A stretch of 64,000 bases of DNA from Planktothrix sp. FACHB-1365. GTDB taxonomy: Bacteria > Cyanobacteriota > Cyanobacteriia > Cyanobacteriales > Microcoleaceae. A model generated the notes under the pieces. The model saw only the letters and a program-made list of their open reading frames with translations, ran no database searches and was not told the origin of the DNA. The DNA lies in NCBI RefSeq assembly GCF_014697575.1, contig NZ_JACJSC010000001.1:310001-374000 (forward strand), in the 5' to 3' direction. Made by a program: the position numbers and the translations under genes. Below are positions 35,038 through 42,588 of this stretch, piece by piece; positions within the stretch are counted from its first letter, which is position 1; every line of letters starts with the position of its first letter.

Positions 35038-36009
35038 TTAATAAAGCCGACTCAAAACATAATCTGCTAAATCGATTAATACCTGTCGAGATTCACAGGC
35101 TTGAAAGGGTTCGAGGTACTTGACAGCAACTTGTGCATGATAGGAGGCTAATTCCCTAGAACGTTGAATGCCTGAGCTATCTTTAATTAAGGTTAAAGCC
35201 TGTTCTAAATCTCCTTCTTGAGCAAATTCTCGCTCGATGAATGTTTCCAAAGACGGTTTTTCTTCTAAAGCATACAGTGTGGGTGCGGTTAAATTTCCAC
35301 TTTTGAGATCAGAGGCGGCTGGTTTTCCTAATTCCTCGGTTACACCAGTAAAGTCCAAAATATCATCGACAATTTGGAAGGCTAAACCAATATGACGACC
35401 ATAGTTATATAAATCTTCTGCCTGTTGGGTTGAAACCCCACTTAAAACACCTGCTGCTTTAGAACTATTGGCAATCAAAGAAGCAGTTTTATAATAACTT
35501 TTTTCTAAGTAGGCTTCAATTGATAATCCCGTATCAAATCGATTCAAACCTTGTTGAATTTCTCCCTCCGCTAAATCCATAATCACTTGGGATAGTAATT
35601 TGACAACTTCCAAGTTATCCAAATTGGCTAAATACCAAGAAGATTGAGCAAATAGGAAATCTCCGGCTAAAACCGCAACTCGGTTATTGAATAAGCTATG
35701 AACCGTTGGCACTCCCCGACGCATTTCAGCATCGTCCACCACATCATCATGGACAAGACTGGCGGTATGGATCATTTCTGTGATTTCTGCCAACCTCCGA
35801 TGCTTGAGGGTAATATTTTGATCGGGCATTGTGGTTCGGGAAATCAACAGGACAATCGCAGGACGTACCCGTTTCCCTTTGACACTAAACAGGTGTTCTG
35901 CGGCTGCATACAAAATCGGATGTCGTGCACCGACAAGTTGTTTTAAGTTATCGGTCAACTGCCGCAGGTCTGCTTCAACTGGCGAAAATAGAAGAGTTTG
36001 CGATGTCAT
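35038..36009 (-). CDS. sds: Solanesyl (polyprenyl) diphosphate synthase
   Basis: 323 aa trans-prenyltransferase. The first aspartate-rich motif is HDDVVDD (D88, D89, D92, D93) and the second is VDDILD near 215-220. GKRVRP (45-50) and the KSYYKTASLI lysine are also present. It condenses isopentenyl diphosphate units to make the long chain of plastoquinone in cyanobacteria; product length cannot be read with certainty, but the SDS-type N-terminus (FSPVEADLRQLTDNLKQLVG) supports it. Its 950-bp upstream gap is unusually long and structured. murI lies upstream on the same strand, a common cyanobacterial pairing. Confidence 0.9.
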   Translation of the reverse strand: MTSQTLLFSPVEADLRQLTDNLKQLVGARHPILYAAAEHLFSVKGKRVRPAIVLLISRTTMPDQNITLKHRRLAEITEMIHTASLVHDDVVDDAEMRRGVPTVHSLFNNRVAVLAGDFLFAQSSWYLANLDNLEVVKLLSQVIMDLAEGEIQQGLNRFDTGLSIEAYLEKSYYKTASLIANSSKAAGVLSGVSTQQAEDLYNYGRHIGLAFQIVDDILDFTGVTEELGKPAASDLKSGNLTAPTLYALEEKPSLETFIEREFAQEGDLEQALTLIKDSSGIQRSRELASYHAQVAVKYLEPFQACESRQVLIDLADYVLSRLY

Positions 36010-36141
36010 GGATTAGCCAACTCAGGCGTTGAGTTAACAAAATTTTACATATTATAGTCTGATTTTAATCTGTTTCGGTTCAGGGGATCGCATTGAAGTT
36101 GAAACAGGAGTCTGGAAATTTCGGCGTAAATAGACCCTAAT

Positions 36142-36219
36142 CCAGAAGGGATAGGGATTTTAACACTTCTGTCTAACCGTTGAGAGAGGTTCCTTCTGGC
36201 TATTTCCTATCCCTTCTGG
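36142..36219. repeat. 14-bp perfect inverted repeat upstream of sds
   Basis: CCAGAAGGGATAGG (36142-36155) pairs with CCTATCCCTTCTGG (36206-36219). A third partial copy, CCTTCTGG at 36192-36199, lies in the loop, so two alternative stems are possible. It sits 133-210 bp before the sds start and could lie in its leader. Confidence 0.65.
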
Positions 36220-36339
36220 CCAGGTGTTGTCTCCAGGTTGGGTAAGCCATCCCAAAGCAAAAAAAAATTTCCTGAAATGCTCCTGTTTTCTAATTTTTGT
36301 GTTATCTTAACAGTAAGAGTTTAACCAATAATTCTACAC

Positions 36340-36530
36340 ATTAAGGGAAACGGGTCTAGCGATCAGATTAAGGATAATCAATCGCCACCTGATTGTTCCA
36401 TTGGCTTTCGGATAGCCGTTAGAACTTTTTTTAAGAGTTCGCAAGCTGATTCCAGTCGGTGGACTTATCCATGACATCGGTTAGAGGAGTCTCTATTTAG
36501 GGTTTTCTGAGAGAACCCTAGGGTTTTTCA
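36340..36530 (+). ncRNA. Candidate structured small RNA with terminator
   Basis: Nested complementary segments suggest a rod-like RNA of about 190 nt: GGATAA near 36373 with TTATCC near 36466; CCACC near 36386 with GGTGG near 36459; and inner hairpins GGCT...AGCC and GAACT...AGTTC. It ends in a terminator-like hairpin AGGGTTTTCT/AGAGAACCCT (36499-36519) followed by AGGGTTTTT. The size and shape recall 6S RNA, but I cannot confirm homology. The 5' end is a guess; TTATCTTAAC near 36303 could be a -10 region. Confidence 0.38.
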
Positions 36531-36705
36531 TAGGGAATCTTCTGGCGGAGTTAAGTGTGAGCAATATTTCCAGGGGATGAGAATTCCCCATAGAAATTTT
36601 TAGTAGTAGGTCATAAAAGCTAGACCCTGGCTTTGCGTGTTGACCTTATGTAGGGGATATTAAACTCCTGTGCGCTCCTTCTCCTAATTCTTGTGGCTGG
36701 CTCCT

Positions 36706-36825
36706 ATGTTTTATAATGATATGCCTTTAATCATCCCGCTTTTGGCAACGGGCTATGTTTTAATGATTTATTTACTCTTAGCCCTCGCTAAGTATACAAC
36801 AAATATCTCTCGATTGAGATCTTAA
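36706..36825 (+). CDS. Possible 39-aa single-helix membrane protein
   Basis: ATG at 36706 (or the internal ATG at 36721) to TAA at 36825. The product has one clear membrane helix (PLIIPLLATGYVLMIYLLLA) and a short basic tail (NISRLRS), like small photosynthetic or oxidase subunits, but I match it to none. No clear ribosome binding site. It follows the candidate small RNA in a gene-free gap. Confidence 0.3.
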   Translation: MFYNDMPLIIPLLATGYVLMIYLLLALAKYTTNISRLRS

Positions 36826-36915
36826 AAATCTATCTTAAATCAGTTTTCCCAAATTACTGGATCAAGTAATCAAGAATTCTGAAATGATGCAATGGAAATG
36901 GAAAATGAAAAACAG

Positions 36916-36946
36916 ACCCACCCAGTTTGAGACAAGCTGAGTGGGT
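36916..36946 (-). terminator. Rho-independent terminator of murI
   Basis: ACCCACCCAGTTTG (36916-36929) pairs with CAAGCTGAGTGGGT (36933-36946), allowing G-T pairs, with a 3-nt loop. On the minus strand the stem is followed by CTGTTTTTCATTTTCC. It lies 15 bp after the murI stop. Confidence 0.82.
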
Positions 36947-36960
36947 ATTGTTGTTAAATA

Positions 36961-37824
36961 TCAGGTTAATGATGGGGTAATACCATCACTGACCGCCATA
37001 GGGGCAGTATTGACAGGTTCCATCGTGGGTAACGTAGTCGCTTCTACCAGGGGAGTAAACCCTAACCACTGAACCGAAATAGAAGCAAACTGTTGAGGAC
37101 AACCACTCACACAAAACCGAGTGGGTTTGGGAGAGTAGGTATTCCGCAGTCCTAACAGTTCTAATTCTTTAGCCGCAGCTTTCACTAAAGACACCGCCGG
37201 GTCAACAAGTTGAACGTGGGCCGGAAGGATAGAACGCAAGACAGGAGCTAAATGGGGATAATGAGTACAACCATAGATCAGGGTATCAATTTGCTGCTGA
37301 ATTAAGGGGGTTAAATAGTCCCGTGCCACTTGATAGGTATAGGGATCATGAATCCGGTTTTGTTCAATTAAGGGAACAAACTCTGGACAGCCCACTTGCC
37401 AAACTTGAACAGAAGAATCTGTTTCCTGAATGGCGTGACGATAGGCATTACTGGCGGCTGTTGCGGGGGTAGCAATTACCCCGATGCGCTTTCCGTGTCG
37501 CACGGCGGCTTGAGCACCGGGAAGAATTAATCCGAGGATGGGGATATCAAATTCATCTTGAACCGTTTCTAAGGCCAGGGCGGAACTGGTGTTACAAGCC
37601 ATGAGAATCATTTTGGCATCCTGCTGCATCGCCCAAAGAATAATGGGACGGACAAACTGCACAATTTCCTCTCGTGAGCGGGTTCCATAGGGTAACCGCG
37701 CCGTATCTCCAAAATAAAGAACGGATTCATTGGGGAGTTGGCGGTAGAGTTCCCTTAAAACCGTTAATCCTCCGACACCACTATCAAATATTGCGATTCT
37801 TTTTTGTCGATTGTCCGTTGTCAT
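36961..37824 (-). CDS. murI: Glutamate racemase
   Basis: 287 aa cofactor-independent racemase that supplies D-glutamate for peptidoglycan. The catalytic cysteines are C77 in MACNTSSALALE and C186 in YGCTHYPHL. The N-terminal IAIFDSGVGGLTVLREL and YFGDTARLPYG blocks bind substrate. The C-terminal 20 residues (VEATTLPTMEPVNTAPM onward) extend beyond the usual family end. Its own terminator lies directly downstream. The gene upstream on the right is divergent. Confidence 0.94.
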   Translation of the reverse strand: MTTDNRQKRIAIFDSGVGGLTVLRELYRQLPNESVLYFGDTARLPYGTRSREEIVQFVRPIILWAMQQDAKMILMACNTSSALALETVQDEFDIPILGLILPGAQAAVRHGKRIGVIATPATAASNAYRHAIQETDSSVQVWQVGCPEFVPLIEQNRIHDPYTYQVARDYLTPLIQQQIDTLIYGCTHYPHLAPVLRSILPAHVQLVDPAVSLVKAAAKELELLGLRNTYSPKPTRFCVSGCPQQFASISVQWLGFTPLVEATTLPTMEPVNTAPMAVSDGITPSLT

Positions 37825-37950
37825 GAGTTAAAAATCAGTCTTTGATTGTCTGTTATCGATGGTTAATAGGTCTGTTGTCAAGTCTGTTGGCTGTTAAACC
37901 AAAGCAATACCCAATAGGGAATAAATTATTTCTTCCCCATCTCCCCTCAT

Positions 37951-37980
37951 CCCCTTGTCCCCTTGTCCCCTTGTCCCCTT
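37951..37980. repeat. Tandem octamer repeat CCCCTTGT
   Basis: Three full CCCCTTGT units and a partial fourth, preceded by CTCCCCTCAT. It lies in the 275-bp gap between the divergent murI and sulfiredoxin genes. Confidence 0.85.
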
Positions 37981-38099
37981 TTCTTCCTCGTCTGTGTGAA
38001 TGCCGGAAATCGGATTTCTAAGTTTTTCCCAGAAAAGGTTGCAACTTGAAGTCATTATGAGTATGATATAGAAAGACAAGGAAAAGGAGGAGTAACTGA

Positions 38100-38360
38100 A
38101 TGCAGGTTAAAGAGATTCCTCTCAAGCAGATTCGTCGTCCTCTGCCTCGTGGAACAGACCCCACTAAAGTTGAAGCCTTAATGAAATCCATTCGAGAGAT
38201 TGGCTTACAGGAACCGATTGAGGTTTTAGAAGTGGACGGGGACTATTATGGCTTTTCAGGATGTCATCGCTATGAAGCTTGTACAAAATTAGGGTTAGAA
38301 ACCATTCGCTGTCATGTCCGAAAAGCACCGCGTTCTGTCCTGCAAAAGCATCTAGCTTGA
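38100..38360 (+). CDS. srxA: Sulfiredoxin
   Basis: 86 aa, the usual size of cyanobacterial sulfiredoxin. It reduces over-oxidised (sulfinic) 2-Cys peroxiredoxin with ATP. The active-site cysteine is C55 in the signature GFSGCHRYEA. IPLKQIRRPLPRG at the N-terminus and DPTKVEALMKSIREIGLQEPI complete the ParB-like fold. A strong ribosome binding site GGAGGAG lies 6-12 bp before the ATG. Followed 105 bp later by dps, so this is an oxidative-stress neighbourhood. Confidence 0.92.
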   Translation: MQVKEIPLKQIRRPLPRGTDPTKVEALMKSIREIGLQEPIEVLEVDGDYYGFSGCHRYEACTKLGLETIRCHVRKAPRSVLQKHLA

Positions 38361-38465
38361 GATAGATTTAGAAGGGTTTGAAATTCGATACACTGTGATC
38401 AATCTCTTCTATATTTGTAAAGTTTTGATTCATTCTATAAAACTGATCAAGGAGTATTTTCAATC

Positions 38466-38972
38466 ATGGTAGCAACTCACTCAAAACAACGTCTTTATCC
38501 GACTCGAATTGATTTACCCGAAACAACCCGCGCCGGAGTGATTGAGATTCTAAACCACAGTTTGGCGACAACATTAGATTTAAAAACCCAAGTCAAACAA
38601 GCCCATTGGAATGTTAAAGGGATTAATTTTTATCAGTTGCATGAATTGTTTGATGAAATGGCTACAGAATTAGAAGAATATATTGATCTGATTGCCGAAC
38701 GAGCAACTGTGTTAGGTGGGACAGCAATGGGAACGGCTCGGATGGCAATTGCAGATACCATTATCCCAGAATTCCCCCTGGATTTGGCTAATGATAAAGA
38801 TTATGTGGTGGCTTTAGCCGATCGCTATGCTCCGTATGCGAAAATGGTTCGAGAAGCCATTGATCAAACAGGTGCATTAGGCGATGCGGATACAGCAGAT
38901 TTGTACACTGAAATTTCCCGCGCCATTGATAAGCGGTTGTGGTTCTTAGAAGCTCATTTGCAAGGCAGCTAA
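38466..38972 (+). CDS. dps: Dps family ferritin-like DNA-protecting protein
   Basis: 168 aa. The inter-subunit ferroxidase residues are visible: His in KQAHWNVKG, and the Asp/Glu set in LHELFDEMATELEEYIDLIAER. The C-terminal helix is TADLYTEISRAIDKRLWFLEAHL. Dps dodecamers oxidise and store iron with peroxide and may protect DNA; the short N-terminus (MVATHSKQRLYP) has few basic residues, so DNA binding is uncertain. AAGGAG upstream of the ATG. Located after sulfiredoxin in the same direction. Confidence 0.93.
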   Translation: MVATHSKQRLYPTRIDLPETTRAGVIEILNHSLATTLDLKTQVKQAHWNVKGINFYQLHELFDEMATELEEYIDLIAERATVLGGTAMGTARMAIADTIIPEFPLDLANDKDYVVALADRYAPYAKMVREAIDQTGALGDADTADLYTEISRAIDKRLWFLEAHLQGS

Positions 38973-39014
38973 AGGGCCATCAATGGCAGTGTAACTCGTG
39001 AACTAAAAATCAAA

Positions 39015-39656
39015 ATGAGTGAATCTGCGTTACCGGACTATAACCCCCAGTTACAGGAACTCATGCAACGGGCGGGGATTTCTAGCCTGGAAGAATTAAG
39101 CCAAATTGCTGGGGTTTCCCCGTTGCAGATTATTCGACTGCGGCGGGGACTAGCGCTACAAACCCCGGTTAGTATTTTGTTGAAAATTAGTCAGGGTTTA
39201 AAGATTTCTCTGAGCGAATTATTAGCTGTATTTGCTCCAGGTTCTGTCCCTTCTGAAACTCCAATTCAAGGAGATTTAGAATCAGAATATCAACGCTTAC
39301 AAACACAGATGAAACAGCAACGTTCTGCATTGTTAGAAGAATGGAAACGGGAAAGTCTGCACGTTTTGGAGTCGTGGTTATTGCAATGGCCAACGGTGGT
39401 GTATCGAGTTCAAGAAAACCCCCAACTTCCGGCGGTAAAATTATTACCTTTTGTGCGTCCAGTAGAACAGCTTATGAGACAATGGGGAGTAGACGCGATC
39501 GCACCTGTCGGCACACAAGTTCCCTATGATCCGCATCTACATCAACTCCTGGAGGGAACGGCTCAACCCGGAGAGCAAGTGATTGTGCGATATACGGGAT
39601 ATCGAGAAGGGAATAAACTCCTTTATCGGGCTAAAGTCAGTCCGGTGAAAGGTTGA
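39015..39656 (+). CDS. HTH domain fused to a GrpE-like domain
   Basis: 213 aa. Residues about 10-70 look like an XRE-type helix-turn-helix (LEELSQIAGVSPLQIIRLRRG, then TPVSILLKISQGLKISLSELL). A coiled-coil helix (about 88-120; EYQRLQTQMKQQRSALLEEWK) leads into a GrpE-like beta domain: GVDAIAPVGTQVPYDPHLHQ, then GEQVIVRYTGYREGNKLLYRAKVSPV. Compare GrpE's fDPxxHeAv and GYxlxdrvlRpAxVxV. So it may be a nucleotide-exchange factor for a specialised Hsp70 or a DNA-linked regulator. Forty-two bp after dps in the same direction. Distinct from the housekeeping GrpE. Confidence 0.72.
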   Translation: MSESALPDYNPQLQELMQRAGISSLEELSQIAGVSPLQIIRLRRGLALQTPVSILLKISQGLKISLSELLAVFAPGSVPSETPIQGDLESEYQRLQTQMKQQRSALLEEWKRESLHVLESWLLQWPTVVYRVQENPQLPAVKLLPFVRPVEQLMRQWGVDAIAPVGTQVPYDPHLHQLLEGTAQPGEQVIVRYTGYREGNKLLYRAKVSPVKG

Positions 39657-39822
39657 TTAACTTTACGGTTGCGGGATCATCAATGCAGCCCGGAAACAGA
39701 CAGGGTACTGATTAAATTTCCTGTTCCCCAGGTTAACTGGATGTATTTGGCTATGAGTCCATCTCAAAGCTATACTAACTGAGTCGGGCGAGTCTTATGG
39801 AGGGTTTCATCCCTAAAACACT

Positions 39823-40143
39823 ATGAGTTCTGATGTTAAAATTCTTAAACCTCACGGGATTTTAGATGGTACTAAAGCTAGTCCATTTCGTCAAGATATT
39901 GCTGCTTTAGTTGAGAAGGGAGCCAAAATAATATTAATTGACTTCCAAGATGTCACATTTATGGATAGTTCGGGTTTGGGTGCATTAGTCTTAGCTCTGA
40001 AAACGGTTAGAGTGGCTGGGAGTAAATTATTTGTTTGTTCTATCAATGAACAAATTAGGATTTTATTTGAACTCACCAGTATGGATCGGGTATTTGAGAT
40101 TTTTGAAAACGAAGATAAATTTTTGGAATCTTTGAAAAGCTAA
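39823..40143 (+). CDS. STAS-domain anti-sigma factor antagonist
   Basis: 106 aa, a single STAS domain of the SpoIIAA/RsbV type. The phosphorylatable serine is in FMDSSGLGALVLALK (S49 or S50). IKILKPHGILDG-like start and the C-terminal SMDRVFEIFENEDKFLESL are typical. In partner switching, an anti-sigma kinase phosphorylates the serine and a PP2C phosphatase removes it. A receiver-PP2C gene is convergent just downstream, and an anti-sigma-type ATPase gene lies 1.8 kb further, which makes a complete set. The sigma factor is not visible here. Confidence 0.9.
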   Translation: MSSDVKILKPHGILDGTKASPFRQDIAALVEKGAKIILIDFQDVTFMDSSGLGALVLALKTVRVAGSKLFVCSINEQIRILFELTSMDRVFEIFENEDKFLESLKS

Positions 40144-40169
40144 TCTTTGGTGATTCAGGAGCTAAGATA

Positions 40170-40228
40170 GGGTGAAAACGGGGAATTTAATCTGGATTTC
40201 AACAGATTTGTGTTTCCCCATTTCACCC
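40170..40228. terminator. Long inverted repeat between convergent genes
   Basis: GGGTGAAAACGGGGAA (40170-40185) pairs with TTTCCCCATTTCACCC (40213-40228) with few mismatches, loop 27 nt. It fills the gap between the STAS gene (stop 40143) and the convergent phosphatase (stop 40231) and likely ends both transcripts. Confidence 0.65.
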
Positions 40229-40230
40229 GA

Positions 40231-41367
40231 TTAAGTAAAAGTAACTTTTAGCAAAGAAAAATCATCATCAAAGGGGTTATTTGCATTAATTTTTTTAACG
40301 GTATTTAAAACTTCTTCTAAAGTATCTGTTTGTAAATCATTGTATTCTACTAAAATTGAAATTAGCCCTTCTAAGCCTAACATTGTATTATCAGGTTGAT
40401 TGATTTCATAAACTCCATCACTGAAAATATAAAGATTACTAAATTCTTCTATCTTGTGGGTTGCATCCATATATTCTGCTTCTAAAAACATTCCGACAGG
40501 CATTCCTCGTGTTTTTAAGCGTTCAATTTTAATATCTTTTTTATTTTTCCCTGTTAATAAAATAGCAGGAGGATGACCCGCACTAGAATATAATAATTGT
40601 CGAGTTGAAAGCTCATAAACCCCATACCAAATTGTAAAATATTTATCATTTTGATAGGTCATCTGAAAGGTGGTATTTAAGGCTTTTAAAACGTTACTGG
40701 GTTGATAATAATCAATATTAGGAATAGCCCTAGAACGCAGTAAATTAAGAACAGAAACGGAGGGAAGAGCTGCTCTTAAGCCATGTCCTGATGTATCTAA
40801 TAAATAAATCGATAAATGATCAGAATCTAACCAATAATAGTCAAAAGAATCGCCACCTAATTGACGAGAGGGAATAAATTTAGTATCAATTTTTACAGGT
40901 TCAGTTAAAGGTTCAGGAAGGAGCGATCGCACATATTCTGCGGCTTCTGCTAATTCAGCTTCAATGCGTTGTTTTTGGGTTTGTAAATCTTGGCTGAGTT
41001 GATGTAATCTTAATCCTGCCCGAACTCTAGCATAGAGTTCATTCATTTCAATGGGTTTAGAAATAAAATCATCGGCTCCTGCATCTAAGCCCGTGACTCG
41101 ATCTGAAACTGAACCGAGGGACGTTAATAAGAAAAATTGTGTTGTTGATAACTCTGAAGTCGCTTTAACTTGACGACAGACCTCAATCCCCGTTAACTTG
41201 GGCATAATCCAATCACAAATAATCAGTGCTGGACGTAGCTGTTTAGCCTGTTCTATGCCTTCTTCACCATTATTTGCCACACTAACATCATAACCCTGTT
41301 TTTTCAGCGTTCTTTTGAGAAGTTCTAAAATGGCAACATCATCATCGATAACCAGAATTTTAAACAT
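40231..41367 (-). CDS. Response regulator with PP2C (RsbU-type) phosphatase output
   Basis: About 378 aa from the ATG at 41367; an ATG at 41391 would add MYQRTSTL ahead of the receiver start. The receiver domain has FKILVIDDD and the phospho-acceptor aspartate in ALIICDWIMPKLTG, plus the FISKP lysine. A coiled-coil linker (LHQLSQDLQTQKQRIEAELA) joins it to a SpoIIE/RsbU PP2C domain (QLGGDSFDYYWLDSDHL, DTSGHGLRAALPS, SDGVYEI) with metal-binding aspartates. Expected to dephosphorylate the STAS protein when its receiver is phosphorylated. The cognate kinase is not adjacent. Confidence 0.88.
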   Translation of the reverse strand: MFKILVIDDDVAILELLKRTLKKQGYDVSVANNGEEGIEQAKQLRPALIICDWIMPKLTGIEVCRQVKATSELSTTQFFLLTSLGSVSDRVTGLDAGADDFISKPIEMNELYARVRAGLRLHQLSQDLQTQKQRIEAELAEAAEYVRSLLPEPLTEPVKIDTKFIPSRQLGGDSFDYYWLDSDHLSIYLLDTSGHGLRAALPSVSVLNLLRSRAIPNIDYYQPSNVLKALNTTFQMTYQNDKYFTIWYGVYELSTRQLLYSSAGHPPAILLTGKNKKDIKIERLKTRGMPVGMFLEAEYMDATHKIEEFSNLYIFSDGVYEINQPDNTMLGLEGLISILVEYNDLQTDTLEEVLNTVKKINANNPFDDDFSLLKVTFT

Positions 41368-41895
41368 GAGCGTTGAGGTACGTTGGTACACCAGATGAGG
41401 GTAATCAAGGCCAAGTTAAGACTTTGCTGTCTTTGAGTATAGTCTAATTAGAGGATTGCCTGAACTTGAAATTGACGGACTTCAAGGTTTTGTTCAGTTA
41501 ATATTTAAGATTCATAAAGTTCATCCCATAAAAGTTACAATTAATTCCTTTTCATGTTAAAGCAGTAATTTTATGTCATATTAGCGCTGATCTACGCGCT
41601 TTCAGCCTCATTTCAAAGGAGTGTGTTTTCACTCCTTGAGGGGTTGATTTTTCTGAAACTTCACAAGTTGTGTTATCCCATCTCTAATATTTTACTTGAT
41701 CTAGCACAATCACGGTTCAGGAAGACTAGAAAACCACTCAAAAATGCAGTAAACTATTAGAGGACGCCAAAGGCAATAACTTATTCAAGGGGGGTAAAAC
41801 GCTGTGACGAACAAGCGACCTCAGAGGTTAAATAAGCCTCCCTCCTATCCTAACTTTTGTTGTATCATGATGAAGTCAGCCAACTTGTCAAGATT
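41368..41895. other. Gene-free gap
   Basis: About 530 bp between divergent regulatory genes with no convincing reading frame. Low-complexity tracts and a CCTCAGAGG string near 41818 are the only things I see. Confidence 0.4.
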
Positions 41896-41924
41896 CTAAA
41901 TCCCTAATGCTGTTCAGGATTTAG
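41896..41924 (+). promoter_or_regulatory. Hairpin in the leader of the anti-sigma-type gene
   Basis: CTAAATCC (41896-41903) and GGATTTAG (41917-41924), perfect 8-bp arms with a 13-nt loop, 48 bp before the TTG start at 41972. Possible leader structure; no T-run follows. Confidence 0.35.
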
Positions 41925-41971
41925 GAAATCAGTCAAACTTAATTGTGATTGAATAAGAGGATTCAAAACCA

Positions 41972-42409
41972 TTGTCACTTCCCCAAACGACTCAACTTCA
42001 AGTTCCGTCTAGTTTAGTGTTCCTAGCTAAAGTCTTGTCATGGTTTGAGCAACTGTATCAGTCCTTTATTCCTCAATCTGTTTGGATACGCTGTCAGTTA
42101 GCTTTAGCAGAGGGATTTACTAATGCAGTTCGTCATGCTCATAAAGGACGTTCTGAGGATCTATATATTGATTTAGAAGTGACTGTTTTAGAGCAACAAA
42201 TTGAAATTCGGATTTGGGATTTTGGCGAACCTTTTGATTTACTTAATAAAATCAAACGCATTCTCAAGGAGATGAATGATCCCTCAAGGAATACGGAGAT
42301 AAAGGGAGGGGGAAGAGGTTTGAAATTAATGTACGATATTGCCGATTATTTAAGTTATGAACAGGGTGAAGATGGACGGAACTGTTTATTAATTATTAAG
42401 AATTTTTAA
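41972..42409 (+). CDS. Anti-sigma regulatory factor (RsbW-like serine kinase/ATPase)
   Basis: 145 aa GHKL ATPase. The N box is in LALAEGFTNAVRHAHKG, the G1 box in IRIWDFGEPFDL, and the G2-like glycine stretch in KGGGRGLKLMYDIADYL. Such proteins bind a sigma factor and phosphorylate a STAS antagonist. The start is a TTG; the reading frame before it has no ATG, and the protein from here matches the family N-terminus. With the STAS and PP2C genes upstream it completes a partner-switching module. Confidence 0.88.
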   Translation: MSLPQTTQLQVPSSLVFLAKVLSWFEQLYQSFIPQSVWIRCQLALAEGFTNAVRHAHKGRSEDLYIDLEVTVLEQQIEIRIWDFGEPFDLLNKIKRILKEMNDPSRNTEIKGGGRGLKLMYDIADYLSYEQGEDGRNCLLIIKNF

Positions 42410-42588
42410 GCTAGAGACTTGATTGAAAATAATCGAATTAGTCAAAATCAACTTTCCTATTAGTGGGAGGGGAACGAGTTGCTCAGGGTTTAAAACCGCT
42501 ATTAGAAAAAGCAAAAAAACCGGAATTATTAAAAAGTTAGGAGACAGGAGACAGGAGACTAAATCAACTGCTCACTGTTTCCCATTGT

